Positions 32,489-40,059 of a DNA stretch of 64,000 nucleotides are shown here, in pieces. The translations under genes were made by a program, and so were the position numbers. Every line of letters begins with the position of its first letter. The stretch's first letter is position 1. The stretch comes from Chloroflexota bacterium (GTDB lineage Bacteria > Chloroflexota > UBA6077 > CF-72): positions 1-64,000 of the forward strand of contig JAFAZN010000135.1 of the NCBI GenBank assembly GCA_019239775.1, read 5' to 3'. The notes below the pieces were generated by a model. That model was not told the origin of the DNA. It saw only the letters and a list, made by a program, of their open reading frames with translations, and made no database searches.

Positions 32489-33514
32489 ATGCGCAAGCGA
32501 ATGCTGGCAGTCGCTTTCGGTCCGCCGACGATGGCCGCGGCACACGCTGGGTTGGCTCGGATTCGCGACGTGGCCGATTGCGTCGAGTTGCGCCTGGACC
32601 TGTTTGAGAAGCCATTCGACCTTGACGCGCTCCTCCGTGAACGCGGGACGCTACAGGTCGTGGCGACCTTGCGTTCGCGCTCCGAAGGCGGACGCAGTCC
32701 ACTGCACAGTGATGACCGCCTGAGGATCCTGCTGCGCGCAGCCGAACTCGGCGTTGACTACGTGGACGTGGAATGGGATGCCGTCACGCCCGAAGCGCTA
32801 GCAGCCCTGCGCAGCGCTGGCGCCCAGGTGATTATTTCGCGCCACGACTTCAATCTGATGCCGCCCGGCTTGGCCGATGAATGGTGGCCGCAACTGGCGG
32901 AGCTCGGCGCTGATGTCGTCAAAGTTGTTGGCACCGCCCTGAATGCGCGCGATTGCCTGCCCGTCCTGCGTGCGCTGCAGCAGGCGTCCCGCCCAACGAT
33001 CGCTATGGCCATGGGCGAACCGGGCGTTTGTACCCGCGTGCTCGCGCTTCGTTCGGACCAGTGCCTTCTCACGTATGCCGCCCTTGAGGACGGGACGGGC
33101 ACCGCACAAGGTCAGATCAGCATCCGGGACATGCGCGAGGTGTACGGTGCGCAGCGCATCGGCTCGAACACGCGCGTGTACGGTCTGCTTGGTCCACATC
33201 TCGAACGCGACCGCCTGCGCGAATACAACGCTTGGTTCGCTTCCGACAGCGTCGACGCGGTTGCGGTGCCCGTGATTGCTTCGAGCGACGCGGCCGCTCT
33301 CGTCAGCGGCTTTCGTGCGTTGCCGGTGAGCGGTTGGCATGTGCATGGCTCGGAGCTGCAGCACGACCTCGTGCGCGCACTCGACGACCTTGGGCCCGTC
33401 GCGCGGCGTCAGGGCAAAGCCAACGCCATTGTGCGCAGCGCGGATGGCGCGCTGGTTGGGCACTGGGTCGAATCGCCGCGCGAGCAGTACGAGCTCTGGT
33501 GCGCGGAGCGCTAA
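32489..33514 (+). CDS. aroD: Type I 3-dehydroquinate dehydratase with degenerate shikimate-dehydrogenase-like tail
   Basis: This is a 341-residue protein. Residues 1-225 are a class I dehydroquinase: V-E-L-R-L-D-L-F, the catalytic His 119 in I-I-S-R-H-D-F, and Lys 145 in D-V-V-K-V-V-G-T-A that forms the Schiff base. Residues 230-341 resemble only the substrate-binding half of shikimate dehydrogenase (V-Y-G-L-L-G-P, then A-R-R-Q-G-K-A-N-A-I-V-R-S-A-D-G). The catalytic Lys segment T-I-P-H-K is H-G-S-E-L-Q, the N-T-D motif is missing, and there is no NADP domain. So it is a truncated form of the fused AroD-AroE layout of plants and some bacteria. It is expected to perform the dehydratase step only. 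The stop overlaps the next, convergent gene. Confidence 0.85.
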   Translation: MRKRMLAVAFGPPTMAAAHAGLARIRDVADCVELRLDLFEKPFDLDALLRERGTLQVVATLRSRSEGGRSPLHSDDRLRILLRAAELGVDYVDVEWDAVTPEALAALRSAGAQVIISRHDFNLMPPGLADEWWPQLAELGADVVKVVGTALNARDCLPVLRALQQASRPTIAMAMGEPGVCTRVLALRSDQCLLTYAALEDGTGTAQGQISIRDMREVYGAQRIGSNTRVYGLLGPHLERDRLREYNAWFASDSVDAVAVPVIASSDAAALVSGFRALPVSGWHVHGSELQHDLVRALDDLGPVARRQGKANAIVRSADGALVGHWVESPREQYELWCAER

Positions 33515-33807
33515 CTGCTTTCTTTTCTTTTTCGGCCCTTCTGCAGGATCCCGCCGACGGCGCCAATCGACAGGATGCTGCCCGCGCTGCCGATGCACAG
33601 GATGCTGCCAGCACTCCCGATGCTCAAAATGCTGCCGTTGGAGCCAATGCTCAGGATGCTGCCCGAGCTACCAATGCTCGCGATGCAGGCGAAGCTGAAC
33701 AGGCTCAGCGCGCTCAGCGCACTGAAGTAGCTGTTCCAGCTGGCGATGCTTCTGCGTTCAGAGTCGACCGGCAAGCGGGCCAGGGGTCCGCGGCGCGCGT
33801 TCGCCAT
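33511..33807 (-). CDS. Small protein with tandem IGSxGSILS nonapeptide repeats
   Basis: This 98-residue protein has an N-terminal basic segment, then S-A-L-S-A-L-S-L-F-S. Five 9-residue repeats follow, of the form I-G-S-x-G-S-I-L-S (x = S, N, A, A, then a decayed A-V-G-G-I-L), and a basic tail K-G-R-K-R-K. The regular alternation of small (G/S) and Ile/Leu positions suggests a beta-solenoid or glycine-zipper-like membrane element. I recall similar unnamed small proteins in high-GC Gram-positives and Chloroflexota but no assigned function. Its stop overlaps the aroD stop by 4 bp, and its start is 26 bp from the divergent YbaK gene. Confidence 0.6.
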   Translation of the reverse strand: MANARRGPLARLPVDSERRSIASWNSYFSALSALSLFSFACIASIGSSGSILSIGSNGSILSIGSAGSILCIGSAGSILSIGAVGGILQKGRKRKESS

Positions 33808-33833
33808 AACACCTCAAAGTTACACTGGCGCGG

Positions 33834-34325
33834 GTGAGCCTCGATATTGACTCGCGTGTCCAGACCCAGCTCGATAGCCTCGGCCTGGCGTACGAGCTGT
33901 TCCCGTGCGACCCTGCCTTGGCCGATACCGCGAACTTCTGCGCCGCCTTTGGCTTCAAGCCCGAAGATTCCGCCAACACGATCCTGGTCATTGGTAAGTC
34001 CGATCCGCCCGTCTATGCCGCCTGCGTGGTGCTGGCGACCTCGCGGCTCGACGTCAATAAGGCAGTTCGCCAGCGCCTGGGCACGCGCAAAGCCTCATTT
34101 GCGCCTGCTGAGGACACGCGCGCAATTACCGGCATGGAAATCGGCGGAGTTACCGTTTTCGGTCTCCCGCCGGGTCTGCCGATCTGGGTTGACGCGCGCG
34201 TGATGGCTCGCGAGCGCGTGGTGCTGGGCGGCGGGAGTAGATCCTTCAAGGTGATCGCCGCGCCAGAGATCCTGCTGCGCCTGCCGCACGCCGAAGTCGT
34301 CGACGATCTGGCGCTTTCATCCTGA
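33834..34325 (+). CDS. YbaK/EbsC (prolyl-tRNA editing-like) protein
   Basis: This 163-residue protein has the YbaK fold pattern: F-C-A-A-F-G-F-K-P-E-D-S-A-N-T-I-L-V, Y-A-A-C-V-V-L-A, D-V-N-K-A-V-R-Q-R-L-G, I-T-G-M-E-I-G-G-V-T-V-F-G-L-P. The catalytic Lys of Cys-tRNAPro deacylases would be near D-V-N-K, consistent with editing of mischarged tRNA. A related C-terminal V-x-G-G-G-S-R-S-F-K is present. The start GTG 33834 is used. It is divergent from the nonapeptide-repeat gene. The downstream region is array 4. Confidence 0.9.
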   Translation: MSLDIDSRVQTQLDSLGLAYELFPCDPALADTANFCAAFGFKPEDSANTILVIGKSDPPVYAACVVLATSRLDVNKAVRQRLGTRKASFAPAEDTRAITGMEIGGVTVFGLPPGLPIWVDARVMARERVVLGGGSRSFKVIAAPEILLRLPHAEVVDDLALSS

Positions 34326-34348
34326 GCGCACCTTTTGGTCGAAAGAAG

Positions 34349-34670
34349 ACGGAGTGATGTTCCCCTCAACGAGTGATGTTCCCCTCAACGAGTGATGTTC
34401 TCCTCACGGAGTGATGTTCTCCTCAACGGGTGATGTTCTCCTCAGGGAGTGATGTTCTCCTCAGGGAGTGATGTTCTCCTCACGGAGTGATGTTTCCCTC
34501 ACGGAGTGATGTACCCCTCACGGAGTGATGTTCTCCTGGCGGAGTGGTGTTTCCCTCACGGAGTGATGTGCTCCTGGCGGAGTGATGTTCTCCTCAACGA
34601 GTGATGTTCTCCTCAACGAGTGATGTTCCCCTCACGGAGTGATGTTCTCCTCACGGAGTGAATTTCACTT
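34349..34670 (+). repeat. Tandem repeat array 4: seventeen 17-20 bp units
   Basis: The dominant unit is ACGGAGTGATGTTCTCCTC (19 bp) with small changes (ACGAGTGATG, AGGGAGTGATG, TTCCCCTC). Within a unit GGAG can pair with CTCC, and across units CTCC-TCAC-GGAG can pair. It starts 24 bp after the YbaK stop in the same orientation and ends with a decayed unit, then 140 bp of unassigned sequence before the convergent zinc-ribbon gene. It is the best-preserved of the four arrays and occupies most of the 486-bp gap 34326-34811. No frame through it looks like a protein. Confidence 0.9.
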
Positions 34671-34811
34671 CGTTTCTGATTCGAGCCTCCGAACGTTTGC
34701 GGCCATGGCGCTGGGCGCCCGCGCGGTCAACGCTTCGAGCGCTTAGAACCTTGGAAATCAACCAGGGAGGACCCTGGACCTGGAGGTGGTGAGTCTCGAC
34801 GCGCGTCGCCT

Positions 34812-35189
34812 CTAGCCGGCGATGCCGAGGGCTTCGAACCAGGCTGGCTGCGTTTCTGTCCGCCGCCAGGGTTTTGGCGGCCTTCCGCGCCGCGGTCGAT
34901 CCTCGAGCTCATCGTCGATGTCGGTGTAGGTCGAGAACGTCTCTAGCTCGTCCATGATGACGGCGCCACCGCAGGTCGTGCAGCGAAACTGCTCGCCGCC
35001 GCTGAGGCGGACTGCGGGCATGTGACCGTCGGCCGGCCGGAACGCGGCAAATTGCGGCAACCGACCGGCCAGCGAGCGCTGGGCGGGATCGCCTGCCGGT
35101 AGCGGCCCAACCAGTCGGCCGATGACGCGCCCACACATGATGCAGCGCAGGTCCGCCTGGACCCAGTCCTTGCGACCAGCCATGGCCAT
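34812..35189 (-). CDS. Zinc-ribbon protein with AT-hook-like basic segment
   Basis: This 125-residue protein has two C-x-x-C pairs (CIMC and CTTC) separated by 50 residues, which probably bind one zinc. A D/E-rich stretch follows, then R-P-R-R-G-R-P-P-K-P-W-R-R, which resembles an AT-hook for minor-groove DNA binding. The C-terminal tail contains Trp-Phe. It may be a small DNA- or RNA-binding protein; I do not recognise the family. I prefer the ATG at 35189 (GGAGG upstream) over one at 35183 or a longer frame. Confidence 0.65.
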   Translation of the reverse strand: MAMAGRKDWVQADLRCIMCGRVIGRLVGPLPAGDPAQRSLAGRLPQFAAFRPADGHMPAVRLSGGEQFRCTTCGGAVIMDELETFSTYTDIDDELEDRPRRGRPPKPWRRTETQPAWFEALGIAG

Positions 35190-35311
35190 GTGACGTTGTT
35201 CCTCCGATTTGCTCGGCGATCCCTGCACGCGGAGCTGCCCTTGCTCATGGATACATACGTACCGGGTGCCTCGTCCGGTTCCATCGCTTTACCTGCGCTA
35301 TGCTGCGGGGC

Positions 35312-36334
35312 ATGGCCACCGCGGATATCCGAACGAGCAGCGAGCCGCGGACGAACGGCCACGCCCCGGCGGTCATGCCCGAGGCGCGCCGCAACGCAGG
35401 TATCCCGCTCGACCTGGCCTGGGTCCGCGAAGCCCGCTTCACAAATCGATCCGCGGCCGAGCGCCGCGCCGCAACCCTTCCAGCCCGACGCAGTGTTAAG
35501 AAGGCATGGCAAGCCGCCTGGCTCCTACGAGCGGTCACCTGTCTGGACCTGACGACGCTTCAGGGCGACGACACACCGGGCAACGTCAGCCGCTTGTGCG
35601 CCAAAGCCCGTCAGCCTGTCCGCCGCGACATCCTCGAGCGGCTCGGGGCCGAGCAGCTACCGATCACTGTTGGAGCGGTCTGTGTGTATCACAACCTGAT
35701 CGAGCCGGCGGTCGAGGCCCTGGCAGGCTCGGGCATCCCGGTCGCGGCGGTCTCGACTGGTTTTCCGGCAGGTCAAACACCGTTGGAGACCAAGCTCTCG
35801 GAGATTCGCGCTTCACTGCTGGCCGGCGCCAGTGAGATCGACATTGTCATCTCGAGGGCGCACGTGCTGACCGGCAACTTTCGCGCGCTCTTCGACGAGG
35901 TGCGGGCGTTCCGCGAGGTGTGCGGCGATGCGCACATGAAAACCATCATCGCCACCGGCGAGCTCGGCACCCTGCGCAACGTGCGCGCCGCCAGCCTCGT
36001 ATGCATGATGGCGGGCGCCGATTTCATCAAGACCTCGACCGGTAAGGAGCCAACCAATGCCACCCTGCCGGGTAGTCTGATCATGCTGCGCGCGGCGCGC
36101 GACTACTTCGAGCGCACCGGCTACGTCGTTGGGTTCAAGCCAGCGGGCGGCATCAGAACGGCCAAGCAGTCGCTGGACTGGCTAGCATTGATGAAAGAAG
36201 AGCTGGGCGATAGCTGGCTCCGACCGAGTCTGTTCCGCATCGGCGCGAGCGGGCTCCTGACCGATATCGAACGCCAGTTGTGGCACACCGCCACCGGCCG
36301 TTACTCGGCTGCGCATCATCACCCGATGCCGTGA
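35312..36334 (+). CDS. deoC: Deoxyribose-phosphate aldolase (DERA, eukaryote-like long form)
   Basis: This 340-residue aldolase cleaves 2-deoxyribose-5-phosphate to acetaldehyde and glyceraldehyde-3-phosphate. The Schiff-base Lys lies in [11 protein letters not shown], and the second active-site Lys lies in [11 protein letters not shown]. The entry strand C-L-D-L-T-T-L-Q and the length match the longer animal-type DERA group rather than the 220-residue bacterial form. About 60 extra N-terminal residues are basic and probably loose. The start is ATG 35312 (another ATG at 35300 is possible). Its TGA overlaps the GTG of the ogt gene as GTGA. Confidence 0.93.
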   Translation: MATADIRTSSEPRTNGHAPAVMPEARRNAGIPLDLAWVREARFTNRSAAERRAATLPARRSVKKAWQAAWLLRAVTCLDLTTLQGDDTPGNVSRLCAKARQPVRRDILERLGAEQLPITVGAVCVYHNLIEPAVEALAGSGIPVAAVSTGFPAGQTPLETKLSEIRASLLAGASEIDIVISRAHVLTGNFRALFDEVRAFREVCGDAHMKTIIATGELGTLRNVRAASLVCMMAGADFIKTSTGKEPTNATLPGSLIMLRAARDYFERTGYVVGFKPAGGIRTAKQSLDWLALMKEELGDSWLRPSLFRIGASGLLTDIERQLWHTATGRYSAAHHHPMP

Positions 36335-36822
36335 GCGCAATACGCTATTCGATCGCACCTTCACCACTTGGCGACCTGATCCTGTCGGGTGCCGAGCACC
36401 TCAGCGGTGTCGCCTTCACGGACTCGCGCAAGGCCACGCGTGTGGATGCGGACTGCAGGCGCGACGATGGTGCGTTCGCGGAGGCCGCCAGCCAGTTGCG
36501 CGCATATTTCGCGGGTGAGCTCACACGGTTCGAGCTGGAGCTGGACCTTCAGGGGACGGACTTCCAACGGCGCGTCTGGGCGGCTTTGCTGCAAATCCCG
36601 TACGGCAAGACCACGACCTATGGGCAGTTGGCGTCTGAGCTCGGCGATCCGAAGGCGATGCGCGCGGTGGGTCTGGCTAATGGCCGCAATCCCATCTCGA
36701 TCATTGTTCCGTGCCACCGCGTGATCGGTTCCAATGGCAGCCTGACCGGCTACGGCGGCGGTCTACCGCGCAAGCAGTGGCTCCTCGCGCATGAGCGGGG
36801 TGAGGTGCCGTTGGCGTGGTGA
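36331..36822 (+). CDS. ogt: Methylated-DNA--[protein]-cysteine S-methyltransferase
   Basis: This 163-residue DNA repair protein takes methyl or alkyl groups from O6 of guanine in a suicide reaction. The active site is V-P-C-H-R-V-I-G, with the acceptor Cys, and the helix-turn-helix [15 protein letters not shown] and G-Y-G-G-G-L-P-R-K are typical. The GTG start at 36331 overlaps the deoC stop (GTGA). Its own TGA overlaps the GTG of the dehydrogenase gene. No Ada regulatory domain is present. Confidence 0.95.
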   Translation: MSAIRYSIAPSPLGDLILSGAEHLSGVAFTDSRKATRVDADCRRDDGAFAEAASQLRAYFAGELTRFELELDLQGTDFQRRVWAALLQIPYGKTTTYGQLASELGDPKAMRAVGLANGRNPISIIVPCHRVIGSNGSLTGYGGGLPRKQWLLAHERGEVPLAW

Positions 36823-38822
36823 CCGTCGCCGAAATCTTCGACTCGATGGCCTGGGGTCCGGCGCCCGAAGCCGCGGAGCCGGCATTGGCCTGGCTCGATC
36901 AACACAGCCGCGAGTTCGGCCACCTGGTTGCAGGCGAGTGGCGTACGCCAGCCTCGCGCTTTGAGGTCTTCAATCCCGCCAGCCGTCAGGTCCTCGCGCG
37001 TGTGGGGCAGGGCACACCTGAGGACATTGAGGCCGCCGTCACTGCGGCGCGTGCGGCATTCCAGACTTGGAGCACAACACCTGGGCACATCCGCGCGCGC
37101 TACCTCTACGCGCTTGCGCGGCAGGTCCAGAAACACAGCCGACTGTTCGCGGTGTTGGAGTCGCTGGACAACGGCAAGCCGATCCGTGAATCGCGCGATC
37201 TCGACATACCCCTGGTCGCCCGACACTTCGCGTACCACGCTGGTTGGGCGCAGCTCATGGCCGAGGAGCTGCCGGACTACGCGCCCGTTGGGGTGGTCGG
37301 TCAGATCATTCCGTGGAACTTCCCACTGTTGATGCTCGCCTGGAAGGTCGCGCCGGCATTGGCGATGGTCAACACGGTGGTGCTCAAGCCCGCCGAATTC
37401 ACGCCGCTGAGCGCCTTGTTGTTTGCCGAAATTAGCCGCAACGTCGGCCTGCCGCCTGGGGTGCTCAACGTCATCACGGGCGACGGCGAGACAGGTGCCG
37501 CGCTGGTGGCTCACGCGAGTGTGGACAAGATCGCATTCACCGGCTCGACCGACGTTGGCCGACTCATTCGCCAGGCGACCGCAGGTTCGGGCAAGCGACT
37601 CTCGCTGGAGCTCGGCGGTAAATCGCCGTTTGTGGTGTTCGATGATGCGGACCTGGACGGCGCCGTCGAGGGGCTGGTCGATGCGATCTGGTTCAACCAG
37701 GGCCAGGTGTGCTGCGCCGGGTCGCGATTGCTCGTGCAGGAGTCCATCGAGGCAGCATTCCTGGACAAGGTGCGCAGGCGCATGTCGCTTCTGCGCGTTG
37801 GCGATCCACTGGATAAAGCGATCGACATCGGCGCGATCGTGGCGCCTTCGCAACTCGAGCGGATCAACTCGCTCGTTGAGTCTGGCCGCGCTGATGGAGC
37901 AGAAGTATGGCAGCCCGAGGGCGCGTGCCCAGTCGACGGCTGGTTCTATCCACCGACTCTGGTCACGCGGGTCGGGCCGGCCAGCGAGCTGGCGCAAGTG
38001 GAGATCTTTGGACCGGTGCTGGTCTCGATGTCGTTTCGCACGCCGTCCGAGGCGGTGACGCTGGCCAACAACACGCGCTATGGCCTGGCGGCCAGCATCT
38101 GGAGCCAGGACATCGACCAGGCGCTGGACGTGGCCCGCGGCATCCAGGCGGGGACGGTCTGGATCAATTCGACCAACCTGTTCGATGCCAGCAGCGGGTT
38201 CGGCGGCTATCGCGAGAGTGGCTACGGTCGCGAGGGTGGCCGCGAAGGGCTGTTCGAGTACGTGAAACGTCGCCCCGCCGCCCACACGCGCGCGCGCCCG
38301 CCCGCCCCCCTCCCGCCCGCCTCAAGCATACGGATGGGCCGTCACGGGAAGCGTCACGCGAGATTGAAAATCCTCCGATTGATCGGACGCCGAAGCTGTA
38401 CATCGGCGGCAAGCAAACACGCCCTGATAGTGGCTACAGCCGCTTTGTCGAAGGTGGAGAAGTCGGCGAGGGCAATCGCAAGGACATCCGCAACGCGGTG
38501 GAGGCGGCGCATGCCGCGCTTGCCGGCTGGTCGGGCACGACGGCCTACAACCGCGCCCAGGTGCTGTACTACGTCGCCGAAAACCTCTCCGCGCGGGCGG
38601 CCGAGTTCGCGCTGCGGGTTGGTGATCCGCAGGAGGTGGAACGCGCGGTCGAAGCGCTCTTCACCTGGGCCGCGTTCGCTGACAAGTTCGAAGGACGCGT
38701 GCACATGCCTCCGCTGCGCGGCGCGGCCCTCGCGATTCCAGAACCGATCGGCGTCGTGGGCGTGGCCTGTCCGAACGAATGGCCGCTGGTCGGGTTCGTC
38801 AACCTGGTGGGGCCGCTGGTGA
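36819..38822 (+). CDS. ALDH16-like aldehyde dehydrogenase, catalytic domain (frame interrupted)
   Basis: The GTG at 36819 opens a frame that encodes an intact aldehyde dehydrogenase domain (about 485 residues). Motifs are [22 protein letters not shown], the catalytic Glu in L-E-L-G-G-K-S-P and the catalytic Cys in Q-V-C-C-A-G. After [10 protein letters not shown] the frame enters a Pro/Ala-rich linker and then reads a nonsense sequence to 38822. The natural continuation lies one base back, in the frame ending at 39169. The change happens at or near a run of six C (38305-38310). The gene is coupled to ogt by GTGA. Acetaldehyde made by the upstream deoC could be a substrate. Confidence 0.8.
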   Translation: MTVAEIFDSMAWGPAPEAAEPALAWLDQHSREFGHLVAGEWRTPASRFEVFNPASRQVLARVGQGTPEDIEAAVTAARAAFQTWSTTPGHIRARYLYALARQVQKHSRLFAVLESLDNGKPIRESRDLDIPLVARHFAYHAGWAQLMAEELPDYAPVGVVGQIIPWNFPLLMLAWKVAPALAMVNTVVLKPAEFTPLSALLFAEISRNVGLPPGVLNVITGDGETGAALVAHASVDKIAFTGSTDVGRLIRQATAGSGKRLSLELGGKSPFVVFDDADLDGAVEGLVDAIWFNQGQVCCAGSRLLVQESIEAAFLDKVRRRMSLLRVGDPLDKAIDIGAIVAPSQLERINSLVESGRADGAEVWQPEGACPVDGWFYPPTLVTRVGPASELAQVEIFGPVLVSMSFRTPSEAVTLANNTRYGLAASIWSQDIDQALDVARGIQAGTVWINSTNLFDASSGFGGYRESGYGREGGREGLFEYVKRRPAAHTRARPPAPLPPASSIRMGRHGKRHARLKILRLIGRRSCTSAASKHALIVATAALSKVEKSARAIARTSATRWRRRMPRLPAGRARRPTTAPRCCTTSPKTSPRGRPSSRCGLVIRRRWNARSKRSSPGPRSLTSSKDACTCLRCAARPSRFQNRSASWAWPVRTNGRWSGSSTWWGRW

Positions 38823-39169
38823 GCATGGGCAACACGGTCGTGGCGATTCCGTCTGAGGCAAATCCGCTGGCCGCGACGGACCTGTACCAGGTGTTCGACA
38901 CCAGCGACGTGCCAGGCGGGGTTATCAACATCGTCACCGGCGCCCGTGATGCGCTGGCGCAAGTGCTGGCCGAGCACGACGACGTCGACGCTATCTGGTA
39001 CATCGGCTCGGCTGAAGGTCGTCAGACGGTGGAGATGGCCTCGGTGGGCAATATGAAACGGACCTGGGCGCATACTGAGGCAGATTTAGACGTCGCCACG
39101 CTCGCCGCCGACGAGGCCCTGCGCGAAGCGGTGCAGATCAAAAACATCTGGATCCCCTACGGCGCCTGA
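38306..39169 (+). CDS. ALDH16-like second, non-catalytic domain (continuation in another frame)
   Basis: This frame has no good start of its own and continues the dehydrogenase. It encodes about 287 residues beginning with [11 protein letters not shown]. It contains [31 protein letters not shown] and G-V-I-N-I-V-T-G, which are typical ALDH elements. It stops before the catalytic Cys and Glu region. This matches the short pseudo-domain at the C-terminus of bacterial ALDH16 proteins. Both frames together give about 783 residues, the normal ALDH16 length. The disruption is either a one-base loss in the C6 run or a -1 shift in translation. Confidence 0.75.
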   Translation, partial: PPPARLKHTDGPSREASREIENPPIDRTPKLYIGGKQTRPDSGYSRFVEGGEVGEGNRKDIRNAVEAAHAALAGWSGTTAYNRAQVLYYVAENLSARAAEFALRVGDPQEVERAVEALFTWAAFADKFEGRVHMPPLRGAALAIPEPIGVVGVACPNEWPLVGFVNLVGPLVSMGNTVVAIPSEANPLAATDLYQVFDTSDVPGGVINIVTGARDALAQVLAEHDDVDAIWYIGSAEGRQTVEMASVGNMKRTWAHTEADLDVATLAADEALREAVQIKNIWIPYGA

Positions 39170-39251
39170 ACCGGCCCACGCACCGATGGGTTCGTGCTGC
39201 GAGACTGCCTGTGGCGCGTCGGTGGGCACGCGCTGTGCGGTACCGCCGGGT

Positions 39252-39554
39252 ATGGCACATAAGACAACCTGGAAAGCACACACCACCCATGGCGAACTGG
39301 ATACGGCCGATCGCGACCGACTCCCTGACAGCGCCTACGCCTTTCCCAAGCAGCGCAAAGAGCCGCTGACCGACGCCTCGCACGTGCGCAACGCTATTGC
39401 ACGCTTCGACCAGGTGGAGGACGTCTCCGACACCGACCGCGAGCTCGCGTTCGCGAATATCAAGAAGGCCGCCGGCCACTACGGCGTGGAGGTGGAGGAG
39501 CGCAGTTGGCACGACCTCGGCAAGCGCCCGCACACACGCAACCCTTCGCAGTAG
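39252..39554 (+). CDS. Small hypothetical protein (DUF6582-like)
   Basis: This 100-residue charged protein begins MAHKTTWKAHTTHGELDTAD and contains L-P-D-S-A-Y-A-F-P, the segment D-A-S-H-V-R-N-A-I-A-R-F-D-Q-V and a C-terminal W-H-D-L-G. The pattern of aligned Asp/His/Arg and the A-F-P-K-Q-R-K-E-P-L motif resembles unannotated small proteins often found near phage or stress genes. Function is unknown. The ATG at 39252 is used. It lies 82 bp after the dehydrogenase gene and abuts the convergent membrane-protein gene with no gap. Confidence 0.65.
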   Translation: MAHKTTWKAHTTHGELDTADRDRLPDSAYAFPKQRKEPLTDASHVRNAIARFDQVEDVSDTDRELAFANIKKAAGHYGVEVEERSWHDLGKRPHTRNPSQ

Positions 39555-40019
39555 CTAGCGATTCGGCAGCAGCGGGAGCAGCCGCTCGCGCAGGACGGTG
39601 GCGCCTGCGAGGCCCGCGAAGGCGGCCCACAGTAGGGTGACCCCGAGATCGATACCGAGATCCGTGAGTTGCGGGCGCTGGTTGGTGCGCAGGTAGGCGA
39701 CCTCCCAGCGCCCGGGCGTGGCGAGAATCGCCGTTACGATCGCCAGCCCGATCGCCCACCTCAGGCCGCGCGAGCTCATGGCCGCGGCGACGAACGCCAG
39801 CACGATGCCTTCTGCTAGTGCGAAGAACACCGAGGCGGCGGCGAAGATCTCGGGCGTGGACTGCTCCAATGAGGCAGCCCACGCGAGCGTCACGATAATC
39901 GTCGTGCCGAGTAGCGGCCCGATGAACAGGCCTGGGCTGAGGCCGCGCTGACCGGGTGGCTTGCGACGCAGCGGCGCGCCGTTGCGCCGCGAGCGTGAAA
40001 GCCGTGGGCGGGCGCTCAT
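39555..40019 (-). CDS. Hypothetical four-helix membrane protein
   Basis: This is a 154-residue protein. A basic N-terminus (R-P-R-L-S-R-S-R-R-N-G) precedes four hydrophobic segments (about 30-50, 60-80, 85-100 and 125-142). It ends with L-R-E-R-L-L-P-L-L-P-N-R. The basic N-terminus suggests a cytoplasmic start. No enzyme motif is seen and I do not recognise the family. It lies directly downstream of the AceE-like gene (40-bp gap), so it is likely in the same transcript. Confidence 0.65.
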   Translation of the reverse strand: MSARPRLSRSRRNGAPLRRKPPGQRGLSPGLFIGPLLGTTIIVTLAWAASLEQSTPEIFAAASVFFALAEGIVLAFVAAAMSSRGLRWAIGLAIVTAILATPGRWEVAYLRTNQRPQLTDLGIDLGVTLLWAAFAGLAGATVLRERLLPLLPNR

Positions 40020-40059
40020 GCTTTAGCGGCCACGGACAGCAGGCCAGCGCGCACGCTGC

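Noticed and set aside
34349-34670. CRISPR array
   Set aside because: Units are contiguous with no unique spacers of 30-40 bp, and no cas genes are in the window. The same holds for arrays 1-3.
35229-35311. tRNA or small RNA gene before deoC
   Set aside because: No cloverleaf or conserved tRNA motifs (no GGTTCGAATCC arm) could be read; no tRNA was seen elsewhere in the window.
36819-38822. Reading the nonsense C-terminus after the C6 run as a real protein tail
   Set aside because: The 170-residue tail is Arg/Ser/Ala-rich without motifs, while the alternative frame has clear ALDH motifs over the same DNA.
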